Shown: in pieces, positions 35,836 through 44,398 of the stretch
Layout of the letters: each line of letters starts with the position of its first letter
How positions within the stretch are numbered: the first letter of the stretch is position 1
Source: Alistipes timonensis JC136
GTDB lineage: Bacteria; Bacteroidota; Bacteroidia; Bacteroidales; Rikenellaceae
Length of the DNA stretch: 64,000 nucleotides
Direction: 5' to 3'
NCBI RefSeq assembly: GCF_900107675.1
Contig: NZ_FNRI01000001.1
Span: 1 to 64,000 of the forward strand
The notes under the pieces: model-generated
Told to the model about the DNA's origin: nothing
Seen by the model: the letters and a program-made list of their open reading frames with translations, nothing else
Databases searched by the model: none
Made by a program: the position numbers and the translations under genes

Positions 35836-38673
35836 TTATCTGCTGCCGATACGCAGTTTCAGCTCGGCACCGAAATACATGTCGGGGTAAATCTGCTTGT
35901 AACCCGTGCGGGTGTCGTAATAGTGCCAGCGGGAGGTGCGCGTGAAATTGTTGGCCGTGAACGAAAGTTCGGCGACGCGCCCGATCTCCTTCGTCAGGCG
36001 GAAGTTGAACATCACCCACGGGCGGAACGTTTCCCGGTCGTAGGCGGTCGCGAGGGACTTGCCGACCATCTGGGAGTATTCCGGACGCCCCTCGAATCCC
36101 TTTTGCCAGGCTGTGTAGTTGCCCTGCTTGTCGTAGAACCCGACGGGCATGACCTGCATGAACTTCCCGTCTTCGGAAAGGCTGAACAGGTCGTTGCCGC
36201 TGCCGTCCTGCCAGACGTTCTGCTGGCTTTCGTACCAGACGACCTGCATGGTCGTCGAGAAGACCAGTTTCAGTTGCGGGATGTGGGTGATGAAGCGGAA
36301 ATTGGTGTTCACGCGGTTTTGCAGCGTGCCGCTTCCGGCCGGCATAAGGCGGATGTAGTCGTAGGTCTCGTTGATCTTCGAATAGTATTCCTGCTCGTCG
36401 GTGCGCCTGATATGGAACCACGCTCCGTCGATGATCAGCGAAGTGCGCAGGGCGCGCCAGCTTCCGAGGTCGAAACTGTACTCGACGCCTTGTTTCTCGG
36501 TGCGCGAATTGTTGGTGGGGCGGTAATAGGTGGCGATGTAGTCCTCCTTTTTCGTTGCGGCCTCGACGGTGCGGCCTGACTCGTCGGTGTATGTCACCTT
36601 GCCGTTGTCGAACCGGAGATCGGTGGCCTCCGACGGTACGTCGTAGGTTTCGTAGTGCATGTAGTGGGGTGTCGTCGAGAAGCCGAATTCGTTGGTGTGC
36701 TTCTCGCGGAAATAGGTCACCATACCGCGCACGCGCCCCAGCCGGAACGAAAGTCCGGCCTCGTACTTGCGGCTGCGGGCGGGCTTGAGGTTGGGATTCG
36801 CCAGATCGGTCAGGATGTCGGTGGTCATGACACCCAGCGTTCCCGTCGGGTCCGTGTTGGAGATTTTGGCCAGGCTGACCCGGTCGAAATAGGCGTCGTC
36901 GGGGTAGAGGTAGAGCAGCGTGGGCATCTTGTAGGAGAGGCCCCAACCGCCCGTGACGGCGACGGCCGCCCTGGGCCCTTCGTACAGCGAATAGTTGAGG
37001 TTGACACGCGGCTCGGCGACGAAGATGTCGTCCTGCCTGGCCTGCGGATCGAGGAACATGTTCGTCAGGCGCACACCGGCCTGCAGGGCGAGCGACGTTC
37101 CCCCGATTTTGAGATTGAGCCTGTCTTCAAAGAAGAAGGCGAGGTTGTTCAGCGCCGGAACATCCCGGAACGACCGGGGACGCAGTGCTTGGCTGGATGT
37201 GTTCTGCGGCGGTTGCCGGATGTCGAAGATCAGCCCGCCGCCGTAATTGGCGTCATACCGCCAGTCGACTCCGGCCCGGAGATTGGTAAAATTCCCCCCC
37301 CCTCCGAGTTGGATGATCTTGTTGGCCTTTACTTGTAGATAAACGCTCAGCGGCTTACCTTCTATTTCATAGTCCGAATAGTACGACGACGGGAGGAACG
37401 TACCCAGTCCGACACCGGGTTTGAGCGTGTTGGTGACCACGCTGCTGGCCGAAGCGATGTAGTCGTGCAGCTGGTCGCTCTGGTAGGCCTGCGATACCAT
37501 GAAGCCGTATTCGAGGGCCGTAAGCGCGGCTCCGTTGATTTTCCAACTGCCTTCGGCGTTCAGACGTGCGCCGATGCTCTTATTCTTAAAGGTGCTGCTC
37601 GTGACCTGCATCTGCGGGTCGGTCTTGCTGTTGTTGACGTTCGAGTAGAACGAGCCGTTGAGGCGCAGGAGCATGGGGCGTCCCGCTACGTCGAAACTTT
37701 TCGAGTAACCCAGCGTCGCGGTGATGCGGTCGTAACCCAGATAACGCTTGCGCGTATCGCCGAACGACTGCGTCCAGTCGATGCCCGCGTTGATCGCGCT
37801 GCCGTTTTTGAGCGTGAATCCCTTGCCGGCGTACACCATTTTCGAATAGGGGTCGGCCTTGAATTTGGCCTCCCAGGGCGTCGAGCCCGTTTTGGTCTTC
37901 ACGATGACGACACCCGAGGTCAGGTTGCCGTATTCGACCGACGGAATGCCGCGGATCACCTCCATTGACTCCACGTTGTCGGGCGACACCGAACGCAGGT
38001 CGACGCCTTTGCCGGCCGTCGTCTGGTCGCTCATGCCGTTCTGCGACTGGTTCGAGGCGCTTCCCGCGAGCGAGGGCGAGAGGGCCTGCAAGTTGCCGTC
38101 GTTCGAGAGCGGGGCTCCGTCGACGATCACCGCGGCGCCCAAGGCGTTGTTGGCGTTGGAGCCGATCTCACGGATGGCGGCCTGTCCCACGCCGTTCAGG
38201 TTGGGGTTGACCGACAGGTTGCCCGGAAGCAACTGGAACATGTCGCCGATGCTCATGGGCTGGATGTGGCGGATGGCCTCTTCGCCGATTTTCGACGTGG
38301 AGCCCGCACCGGTGGGCTGGGCCGTCACCACGACCTCCTCCAATCCGAGGCTCAGCGGCGTGAGTGCGATTTGGAGGTCCTTGATGTCGGCCGAGAGGAC
38401 CAGTTTCCGCTCGACGGGGCTGTACCCGAGGAACGAAACGTTGTAGGTGATGGGGCCGCCTTTGAGTTTGTCGAGCCGGAATGCACCCTTCTGGTCGGTC
38501 ACTACGCCGATCGTATTGTTGACCACGAAAGAGGCCAGCGCCACGGGTTCTCCCGTTTCGGCATTCACAACCCGCCCCGAGATGGAGTAGAGGGGTGTGC
38601 TGCTTTTTTGGGCGTGGGCGTCGTATATGGCAAGGAGGAGCGTGATGCTCAGGAGTCGGAAGGCGCGTATCAT
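35836..38673 (-). CDS. TonB-dependent receptor with CarboxypepD-like N-terminal domain (no SusD partner)
   Basis: The product has 945 residues from ATG 38673 (signal MIRAFRLLSITLLLAIYDAH, then A-Q-K). An upstream ATG at 38700 overlaps the -7 box and is rejected. Residues about 30-95 form the regulatory-like domain (I-S-G-R-V-V-N-A-E-T-G-E-P-V). The plug (E-V-V-V-T-A-Q-P; G-A-A-V-I-V-D-G-A-P-L) spans about 110-240 and the barrel runs to F-G-A-E-L-K-L-R-I-G. It lacks the LYNGVP-type stretch and SusD neighbour of SusC proteins, so it resembles receptors for heme, metals or peptides. A G9 run at 37294-37302 encodes L-G-G-G-G-N in frame. Confidence 0.92.
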   Translation of the reverse strand: MIRAFRLLSITLLLAIYDAHAQKSSTPLYSISGRVVNAETGEPVALASFVVNNTIGVVTDQKGAFRLDKLKGGPITYNVSFLGYSPVERKLVLSADIKDLQIALTPLSLGLEEVVVTAQPTGAGSTSKIGEEAIRHIQPMSIGDMFQLLPGNLSVNPNLNGVGQAAIREIGSNANNALGAAVIVDGAPLSNDGNLQALSPSLAGSASNQSQNGMSDQTTAGKGVDLRSVSPDNVESMEVIRGIPSVEYGNLTSGVVIVKTKTGSTPWEAKFKADPYSKMVYAGKGFTLKNGSAINAGIDWTQSFGDTRKRYLGYDRITATLGYSKSFDVAGRPMLLRLNGSFYSNVNNSKTDPQMQVTSSTFKNKSIGARLNAEGSWKINGAALTALEYGFMVSQAYQSDQLHDYIASASSVVTNTLKPGVGLGTFLPSSYYSDYEIEGKPLSVYLQVKANKIIQLGGGGNFTNLRAGVDWRYDANYGGGLIFDIRQPPQNTSSQALRPRSFRDVPALNNLAFFFEDRLNLKIGGTSLALQAGVRLTNMFLDPQARQDDIFVAEPRVNLNYSLYEGPRAAVAVTGGWGLSYKMPTLLYLYPDDAYFDRVSLAKISNTDPTGTLGVMTTDILTDLANPNLKPARSRKYEAGLSFRLGRVRGMVTYFREKHTNEFGFSTTPHYMHYETYDVPSEATDLRFDNGKVTYTDESGRTVEAATKKEDYIATYYRPTNNSRTEKQGVEYSFDLGSWRALRTSLIIDGAWFHIRRTDEQEYYSKINETYDYIRLMPAGSGTLQNRVNTNFRFITHIPQLKLVFSTTMQVVWYESQQNVWQDGSGNDLFSLSEDGKFMQVMPVGFYDKQGNYTAWQKGFEGRPEYSQMVGKSLATAYDRETFRPWVMFNFRLTKEIGRVAELSFTANNFTRTSRWHYYDTRTGYKQIYPDMYFGAELKLRIGSR
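37294..37302 (-). repeat. G9 homopolymer in the TonB-dependent receptor gene (in frame)
   Basis: Nine C on the plus strand encode three of the four glycines in L-G-G-G-G-N-F-T within the barrel. It is the third run of exactly this length in the window and the third in an outer-membrane protein gene. Confidence 0.95.
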
Positions 38674-38697
38674 CGTTTGGATAGCTTTGTTTGTTCG

Positions 38698-38756
38698 CAA
38701 ATCTATGCAGATTTTAATTATTTTGCAAATTTACGGGCGTCAAACATAACGTGCAA
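38698..38756 (-). promoter_or_regulatory. Two overlapping promoters of the receptor-protease operon
   Basis: The distal promoter is TTG (38756-38754), 20 bases, TAAATTTG (38733-38726). The proximal one is TTTG (38729-38726), 20 bases, TAGATTTG (38705-38698). The TTTG of the distal -7 box is also the proximal -33 box. Both fit the consensus fully on the minus strand, and both lead to the ATG at 38673. Confidence 0.8.
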
Positions 38757-38916
38757 TCCCCATAAAAAGGTATTTTTTTGTCGTTGCCGGAGCCTCGGAA
38801 CGGCTTTCGGGGCCTTTGCGGGGCGTTGTCGGTCCGTTTGGGCGCGGCGTTTACATTTTGTTGATAAAAAAATCGGCGGATAGGTTCGGAAATTAGGCCG
38901 TTTCGAAAAAAATGAT

Positions 38917-38924
38917 TACTTTTG
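38917..38924 (+). promoter_or_regulatory. Putative -7 element of guaB
   Basis: TACTTTTG fits TAnnTTTG, 25 bases before the ATG at 38950. TTAG lies 20 bases upstream as a weak -33 box. Confidence 0.55.
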
Positions 38925-38949
38925 CGAGCAACAAAAATCCACGTTCATT

Positions 38950-40428
38950 ATGTCTTTTATCAATGAAAGGGTTCAGCCCGAAGGACTTACCTTCGACGAC
39001 GTGCTGCTTATACCCGCCTATTCGGAAGTGTTGCCGCGAGAGGTCAATGTTCAGACCCGTTTTTCGCGAAATATCAAGCTCAACATCCCCATCGTGTCCG
39101 CCGCCATGGACACCGTCACCGAGGCGCCGCTGGCCATTGCCCTGGCCCGCGAAGGAGGTATCGGCGTGATCCACAAGAACATGTCCATTGCCGAACAGGC
39201 CGCGCAGGTGCGCCGGGTGAAGCGTGCCGAGAACGGCATGATCTACGACCCGGTGACCATCTCCAAGGAGAACACCGTCGGCGATGCCCTGAATCTGATG
39301 AAGGAAAACAAGATCGGAGGTATTCCTGTGGTCGATTCGGACAGGATGCTTATCGGCATCGTCACCAACCGAGACCTGCGTTTCCAGCGCGACATGTCGC
39401 GCCGTATCGAGGAGGTGATGACTCCCGGCGACCGTCTGATCACGACCCGGAATCCCGAACTCGAGCATGCGTCGGAAATCCTGCTCAACAGCAAGATCGA
39501 GAAGCTCCCCGTGGTGGACGATGCGGGGCGTCTGGTGGGGCTTATTACTTATAAGGACATTACCAAGGTGCAGGACCATCCCAACGCCTGCAAGGACGCC
39601 AAGGGGCGTCTTCGCGTGGCTGCCGGCGTGGGCATTACGCCCGATGCGCTGGACCGCGTCCGTGCGCTGGTCGCCGAGGATGTCGATGCCGTGGTGCTCG
39701 ACTCCGCACACGGCCATTCGATCGCCATGGTCCGCAAACTGCGTGAGATCAAAGCCGAGTTTCCGTCGCTCGATGTCGTCGCCGGCAACGTGGCTACGGC
39801 CGGTGCCGCGATGTTCCTGATCGAGAACGGCGCCGACGGCGTGAAGGTCGGCATCGGTCCGGGTTCGATCTGTACGACGCGCATCATCGCCGGAGTGGGC
39901 GTTCCCCAGCTTTCGGCCATCTTCGACGCCGCGTCGGCCGCTGCCGCCTCGGGTGTACCCATCATCGCCGACGGCGGTTTGCGCTATTCGGGCGACTTGG
40001 TGAAAGCGCTGGCTGCGGGCGGTGATTGCGTGATGATCGGTTCGATGTTCGCCGGTACGGAGGAGGCTCCGGGCGAGACGATCATCTACAACGGGCGTAA
40101 GTTCAAAAGCTACCGCGGCATGGGCTCGATCGACGCCATGAAGGCCGGTTCGGCCGACCGCTATTTCCAGAAGGGCTGCGAAAACAACTTCAGCAAGCTC
40201 GTCCCCGAGGGTATCGCTGCCCGCGTGCCGTTCAAGGGTTCCCTCTCCGAGACGGTCTACCAGCTGATCGGCGGCGTTCGTGCCGGCATGTTCTACTGCG
40301 GTGCGAAGGACATCCCGACGTTGCAGCAGGCGCGGTTCGTCCGCATCACGGCTTCGGGTATGCACGAGAGCCATCCGCACGATGTGGCCATTACGAGCGA
40401 GGCGCCCAACTATTCGAGCGAACGATAA
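38950..40428 (+). CDS. guaB: IMP dehydrogenase
   Basis: The product has 492 residues, full length. The barrel begins L-T-F-D-D-V-L-L-I-P-A-Y-S. Two CBS domains lie at about 95-210 (I-G-G-I-P-V-V-D; I-E-K-L-P-V-V-D). The catalytic loop G-P-G-S-I-C-T-T-R carries Cys308, and I-A-D-G-G-L-R-Y-S-G-D and the flap region Y-R-G-M-G-S follow. It oxidises IMP to XMP with NAD, the committed step of GMP synthesis. guaA follows after 13 bases, so both steps to GMP are made from one transcript. Confidence 0.97.
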   Translation: MSFINERVQPEGLTFDDVLLIPAYSEVLPREVNVQTRFSRNIKLNIPIVSAAMDTVTEAPLAIALAREGGIGVIHKNMSIAEQAAQVRRVKRAENGMIYDPVTISKENTVGDALNLMKENKIGGIPVVDSDRMLIGIVTNRDLRFQRDMSRRIEEVMTPGDRLITTRNPELEHASEILLNSKIEKLPVVDDAGRLVGLITYKDITKVQDHPNACKDAKGRLRVAAGVGITPDALDRVRALVAEDVDAVVLDSAHGHSIAMVRKLREIKAEFPSLDVVAGNVATAGAAMFLIENGADGVKVGIGPGSICTTRIIAGVGVPQLSAIFDAASAAAASGVPIIADGGLRYSGDLVKALAAGGDCVMIGSMFAGTEEAPGETIIYNGRKFKSYRGMGSIDAMKAGSADRYFQKGCENNFSKLVPEGIAARVPFKGSLSETVYQLIGGVRAGMFYCGAKDIPTLQQARFVRITASGMHESHPHDVAITSEAPNYSSER

Positions 40429-40441
40429 ACAACCTACGATA

Positions 40442-41971
40442 ATGCAGGAAAAAATTCTCATTCTCGACTTCGGGTCGCAGTACACGCAGCTGATCGCACG
40501 GCGTGTCCGCGAACTGAGCGTCTATTGCGAAATCCACCCCTTCAACAAGATCCCGGCGCTCGACGCATCGGTGCGGGGTGTGATCCTTTCGGGCAGTCCC
40601 TACTCCGTGCGGGACGCCCAGGCACCGACTCCCGACCTTTCGGCCATCAAAGGCAAACTGCCGTTGCTGGGCGTCTGCTACGGAGCCCAGTTCCTCGCTT
40701 CGGCCTTCGGCGGCGAGGTGCAGCCCGCACCCAGCCGCGAATACGGCCGTGCGATGCTCACCGTCGGCGACCCGTCGGATGCGCTGATGTGCGGCCTGCC
40801 GGCTAAAACGCAGGTGTGGATGTCGCACGGCGACACCATCACGCGCGTACCCGATAATTATAAGCTGATCGCCGGCACCGGGGATGTGCGCGTCGCCGCC
40901 TATCACATTGCGGGTGAGCAGACCTGGGGCATTCAGTTCCATCCGGAGGTCTACCACTCGACCGACGGCACGCAACTGCTGAAAAACTTCGTCGTGGGTA
41001 TCTGCGGCTGTGAACAGTCCTGGACCTCGGAGAGTTTCGTGGAGTCCACCGTGCGCGAACTGCGCGAAAAGCTGGGCGACGACAAGGTCGTGTTAGGGCT
41101 TTCGGGCGGAGTCGATTCGTCGGTGGCCGCCGTGCTGCTGCACAAGGCCATCGGCAAGAACCTCTACTGTATCTTCGTCGATTCGGGACTGCTGCGCAAG
41201 AACGAGTTCGAGGACGTATTGGAGTCGTATAAGAACATGGGCCTGAACGTCAAAGGCGTGAAAGCCGGAGCCAAGTTCCTGGGCGATCTGGCGGGCGTCG
41301 CCGACCCCGAGCGGAAACGCAAGATCATCGGCCGCGACTTCGTGGAGGTATTCAACGAGGAGGCCATTCAGATCGAGGATGTCAAATGGCTGGCCCAGGG
41401 TACGATCTATCCGGACGTGATCGAGTCGTGTTCGGTCAACGGCCCTTCGGCCACGATCAAGTCGCACCACAACGTAGGCGGACTTCCTGAAAAGATGAAC
41501 CTGAAAATCGTCGAGCCGCTGCGTCTGCTGTTCAAAGACGAAGTGCGCCGCGTGGGACGTTCGCTGGGCATTTCCGAACAGCTGATCGGCCGCCATCCCT
41601 TCCCGGGACCGGGCCTTGCGATCCGCATTCTGGGCGACATCACCCCCGAGAAGGTCGAGATACTGCAAAACGTGGATAAGATTTATATCGACTCGCTGCG
41701 CGCCGCCGGGCTGTACGATAAGGTATGGCAGGCCGGAGCGGTCCTGCTCCCGGTAAAGAGCGTCGGTGTGATGGGTGACGAACGCACCTACGAGAGTTGC
41801 GTGGCCCTGCGCGCCGTGACTTCGACGGACGGCATGACAGCCGACTGGGTGCACCTTCCTTACGAGTTCCTGGCCAATGTCTCGAACGATATCATCAACA
41901 AGGTCAAAGGGGTCAACCGCGTTGTCTACGACATCTCCTCGAAACCGCCCGCAACGATCGAGTGGGAGTAG
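40442..41971 (+). CDS. guaA: GMP synthase (glutamine-hydrolysing)
   Basis: The product has 509 residues from ATG 40442; a longer frame starting inside guaB is not supported. The class I glutamine amidotransferase domain has G-V-C-Y-G-A-Q with nucleophile Cys79, and His167 and Glu169 in Q-F-H-P-E-V. The ATP-pyrophosphatase loop is L-S-G-G-V-D-S-S (220-227), and the C-terminal dimerisation domain ends D-I-S-S-K-P-P-A-T-I-E-W-E, typical of GuaA. It aminates XMP to GMP using ATP and glutamine. A strong hairpin follows the stop. Confidence 0.98.
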   Translation: MQEKILILDFGSQYTQLIARRVRELSVYCEIHPFNKIPALDASVRGVILSGSPYSVRDAQAPTPDLSAIKGKLPLLGVCYGAQFLASAFGGEVQPAPSREYGRAMLTVGDPSDALMCGLPAKTQVWMSHGDTITRVPDNYKLIAGTGDVRVAAYHIAGEQTWGIQFHPEVYHSTDGTQLLKNFVVGICGCEQSWTSESFVESTVRELREKLGDDKVVLGLSGGVDSSVAAVLLHKAIGKNLYCIFVDSGLLRKNEFEDVLESYKNMGLNVKGVKAGAKFLGDLAGVADPERKRKIIGRDFVEVFNEEAIQIEDVKWLAQGTIYPDVIESCSVNGPSATIKSHHNVGGLPEKMNLKIVEPLRLLFKDEVRRVGRSLGISEQLIGRHPFPGPGLAIRILGDITPEKVEILQNVDKIYIDSLRAAGLYDKVWQAGAVLLPVKSVGVMGDERTYESCVALRAVTSTDGMTADWVHLPYEFLANVSNDIINKVKGVNRVVYDISSKPPATIEWE

Positions 41972-41987
41972 GGGTGTTCCCGCTGTA

Positions 41988-42029
41988 TGACGAAAGAACC
42001 GCATCCGTTCGGATGCGGTTCTTTCGTCA
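41988..42029 (+). terminator. Terminator after guaA
   Basis: A perfect 19-pair stem (41988-42006 with 42011-42029) has a GTTC loop. The right arm holds a T-rich stretch but no long T run follows, as with other terminators in this window. Confidence 0.8.
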
Positions 42030-42073
42030 CAGGATTGTCGCCGGCCTGTCACGGCGGTGAAACGTCGGGCGGG

Positions 42074-42168
42074 TAATTTTGCGGTGTGATCGGATGAAAC
42101 CTCGCACACCTGATAACCGTATCCCTGAAACTTCACCGGCCCCGCCTGTACCGAGCGGGGCTTTTTTT
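42074..42168 (+). ncRNA. Possible small RNA between guaA and the exonuclease gene
   Basis: A -7-like TAATTTTG (42074-42081) and a classic terminator (stem 42139-42145 with 42155-42161, followed by seven T) frame about 80 bases with no supported ORF. No -33 box at normal spacing is seen and the sequence matches no RNA family I know. The terminator could instead catch read-through from guaA. Confidence 0.3.
42139..42168 (+). terminator. Rho-independent terminator upstream of the exonuclease gene
   Basis: A 7-pair GC stem (42139-42145 with 42155-42161) has a 9-base loop and is followed by TTTTTTT. Confidence 0.8.
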
Positions 42169-42202
42169 ACGTTCGGAGTGTACGCCGATCCGCCGAATTG
42201 CG

Positions 42203-42210
42203 TATATTTG
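42203..42210 (+). promoter_or_regulatory. Putative -7 element of the exonuclease gene
   Basis: TATATTTG fits the consensus and lies 23 bases before the ATG at 42234. It shows that the upstream in-frame start at 42198 is not used. Confidence 0.55.
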
Positions 42211-42233
42211 CAGGACGAACAGCTCCCGATCGA

Positions 42234-42728
42234 ATGAAAGATTTTGCAGCCATAGATTTTGAAACGGCCAACGGAAAGCGCACGAGCGTCTGCTCGGTGG
42301 GTGTCGTCGTCGTGCGCGGCGGCGAGGTGACCGACACGTTCTACCGCCTGATCCGTCCCCGTCCCAATTATTACAGCCATTTCACCACGGCCATCCACGG
42401 CCTCCGTTACGAAGATACGGCCGAGGCCCCCGATTTCGCCTCCGTATGGCGCGAAATCGAGCCCCGCATCGAGGGACTTCCGCTCGTGGCGCACAATTCG
42501 CCTTTCGACGAAGGATGCCTGAAGGCGGTCTTCGATCTCTATGGCATGCCTTATCCCGGTTACACGTTCTATTGTACCTGCCGGGCGTCGCGGCGTATCT
42601 TCGGCAGCCGCCTGCCCAACCACCAGCTCCACACCGTTTCCGCCGCCTGCGGCTACGAACTGGAAAATCACCACCATGCGCTGGCCGATGCCGAAGCCTG
42701 CGCGCAGATCGCACTCAAACTCCTTTGA
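42234..42728 (+). CDS. DnaQ-like 3'-5' exonuclease
   Basis: The product has 164 residues. The DEDDh set is present: Asp8 and Glu10 in A-I-D-F-E-T-A-N, Asp92 in N-S-P-F-D-E-G-C, and His148 with Asp152 in H-H-A-L-A-D-A-E. Such small exonucleases of the DNA polymerase III epsilon type remove 3'-terminal nucleotides, and stand-alone ones act in DNA repair or RNA trimming. No BRCT or helicase domain is attached. The gene is monocistronic, between its own promoter and a bidirectional terminator. Confidence 0.92.
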   Translation: MKDFAAIDFETANGKRTSVCSVGVVVVRGGEVTDTFYRLIRPRPNYYSHFTTAIHGLRYEDTAEAPDFASVWREIEPRIEGLPLVAHNSPFDEGCLKAVFDLYGMPYPGYTFYCTCRASRRIFGSRLPNHQLHTVSAACGYELENHHHALADAEACAQIALKLL

Positions 42729-42734
42729 ATAAAG

Positions 42735-42764
42735 AAATTCCGGAACTTCGAAGTTCCGGAATTT
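42735..42764. terminator. Bidirectional terminator between the exonuclease and porin genes
   Basis: A perfect palindrome forms a 13-pair stem (42735-42747 with 42752-42764) and is followed by TT on each strand. The genes on either side converge. Confidence 0.85.
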
Positions 42765-42769
42765 TTCGA

Positions 42770-44032
42770 TTAAAGCCCCAGCTCCAGCTGGAAACGGATC
42801 TCCCAACGATTGTAATTCGGGTCTGCGGACCGGCTGCGGGTGTTGTACGACATGTCGGCCTGCACTTTCAGACTATGGCCGATGATGTAGCGCGTGACAC
42901 CCAGCGTGGTCTGGTTCCAGTTCCGGTATCCGGCCAGCGGTTGCACTTTCTCCTCGGGGAATAGCGTCGAGTTGCGCAGGGCTACCTCCCATTTGTTCCG
43001 GAACAGGTAGCTGGCCTGGATGTTGAGGCCCTGCCCGCTGTACACGAAAGCATTCCGGTCGCCGTCGAACAACGGTTCGTCGCAGGTGCGTCCCATATAA
43101 TCGGTGTAAAAGGCGAACCCGCGGTATTTGAGGATGAAGTCGGCGAAGTAGGAACCTATGTTGCGCGTGGCGTCGTCGGGCATGATTGCGCCCCGCTGGC
43201 CTTTCAGGCGCGAAGCCTTGTGGTTGTAGGAGTAGGCCCCGGCGATCAGGATGCGGGGACGTTCCTCGAAGTCGAAATCGCCTTCCAGCAGGTCGCCCTT
43301 GGCTGAGAAGCGCCCCAGCGGGTAGAGTTCCAGACGCCCCGTGTAGGCCATTCCTTCGTTCGACGAACTGCCCCAGTTGCGGCCTTCGCCGAGCGTCACG
43401 GAACCTTTGGCCGAGAGGTCGAAGCCGCTCTTGCGGTCGAGGTTGTACTCGCCGAAAAATCCGAAATCGCGGTCGAGGTTGAACTCGCTGTTGACGATGC
43501 TGCGGTCGACGAACTGCAGGGCGCTCGACGAGTTGATCCGCGCGCGGTTGGTCTTGATCTTGGTCTGTCCGAACCCGATGTTCCATTTGGCGCTCGGGAC
43601 GTAGTAGACGATGGCGTCGCGCACGATGTTCATGTTCCCGTTGGGCAGCACCTCGGTGTCGTAACCGGTGAATCCCAGCTGGACCGAGTAGACCAGCTTG
43701 GGCGAGTAGATGTAACCGTCGAAGCGCAGCCGGAGGCGTTTGACGCGGGCGTCGGTCTTGGTGAGCGTGAAATCGTCGTCGAACGACAGCGCCAGGAGGT
43801 TCTGCATCCGGAAACGCATCGTCAGCTCGAACCAGTTGTTTTTAGGGCGGAACGTGATGCCCTTGCCGACCTCGATGTTGGGCATGTTGCGCAGTTGCTC
43901 GATCAGTTCGTAGGTCGAATCGGCCGTAATGATTTCGGCCCGGGGCTGGGCGGTTCGGGGCTGCGGCTCCCGGGCTGCGGCCAGCGACCAGCAGGCGGTG
44001 AGCAGGAGCAGGATCGGTAATTTTTTCATCAT
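42770..44032 (-). CDS. Phosphate-selective (OprO/OprP-type) porin
   Basis: The product has 420 residues from ATG 44032 (M-M-K-K-L-P-I-L-L-L-L-T-A-C); a much longer frame from 44299 runs through the promoter region and is rejected. The signal ends near A-A-A-R-E-P. The mature barrel has the OprO/P features: I-T-F-R-P-K-N-N-W-F-E-L-T-M-R-F-R near the start, V-Y-Y-V-P-S-A-K-W-N-I-G-F-G-Q-T-K in the middle and a terminal strand W-E-I-R-F-Q-L-E-L-G-L. It likely lets anions or small solutes pass the outer membrane. It is monocistronic. Confidence 0.87.
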   Translation of the reverse strand: MMKKLPILLLLTACWSLAAAREPQPRTAQPRAEIITADSTYELIEQLRNMPNIEVGKGITFRPKNNWFELTMRFRMQNLLALSFDDDFTLTKTDARVKRLRLRFDGYIYSPKLVYSVQLGFTGYDTEVLPNGNMNIVRDAIVYYVPSAKWNIGFGQTKIKTNRARINSSSALQFVDRSIVNSEFNLDRDFGFFGEYNLDRKSGFDLSAKGSVTLGEGRNWGSSSNEGMAYTGRLELYPLGRFSAKGDLLEGDFDFEERPRILIAGAYSYNHKASRLKGQRGAIMPDDATRNIGSYFADFILKYRGFAFYTDYMGRTCDEPLFDGDRNAFVYSGQGLNIQASYLFRNKWEVALRNSTLFPEEKVQPLAGYRNWNQTTLGVTRYIIGHSLKVQADMSYNTRSRSADPNYNRWEIRFQLELGL

Positions 44033-44070
44033 CGGAATCTCTGTTTGTTTTCTTTCGGGGACGTGCCGGG

Positions 44071-44078
44071 CAAAAATA
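44071..44078 (-). promoter_or_regulatory. Putative -7 element of the porin gene
   Basis: On the minus strand TATTTTTG fits TAnnTTTG, 39 bases before the ATG at 44032. The -33 region is only partly matched. Confidence 0.5.
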
Positions 44079-44213
44079 CAAAAAATGTGCACGTGTTGAA
44101 GTTTCCGCTGCAAAGTTGGGGCTGAAATCTGAAATAAACTTGAAATCACGGCTTTTGCAACTCCGGATATGTGAGAAAAAACGGAAAAAATAGGATTTGT
44201 GGAATAAAATGTG

Positions 44214-44398
44214 TATGTTTGTACCGAAAACAATCGAGTTTTGTTTTGAATCTTCTTTGGCAAGTGTCTGATACTGCATCTGTATAGCAGTTTCCCCAAT
44301 TCTCAAAATCGACCTCATCCCTTACTCTTTTGTTCTGTGCGATGCGTTTGCGGCGTATTGCAGTTGTTTTCCGAATCCGCAAAAAACAAATAGATTGA
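44214..44398 (+). promoter_or_regulatory. Putative -7 element and long leader of the cold-shock gene
   Basis: TATGTTTG (44214-44221) fits TAnnTTTG. If it is used, the transcript has an AT-rich leader of about 170 bases before the ATG at 44399, which would suit a temperature-dependent leader like those of cold-shock mRNAs. Other TTTG-like spots exist in the same stretch, so the start is uncertain. Confidence 0.35.

Noticed and set aside
38893..40485. Minus-strand ORF opposite guaB
   Set aside because: guaB is complete and unmistakable; the opposite frame is a codon-bias shadow.
42094..42233. Small ORF in the guaA-exonuclease gap
   Set aside because: It runs through a terminator and a promoter box and has no coding features.
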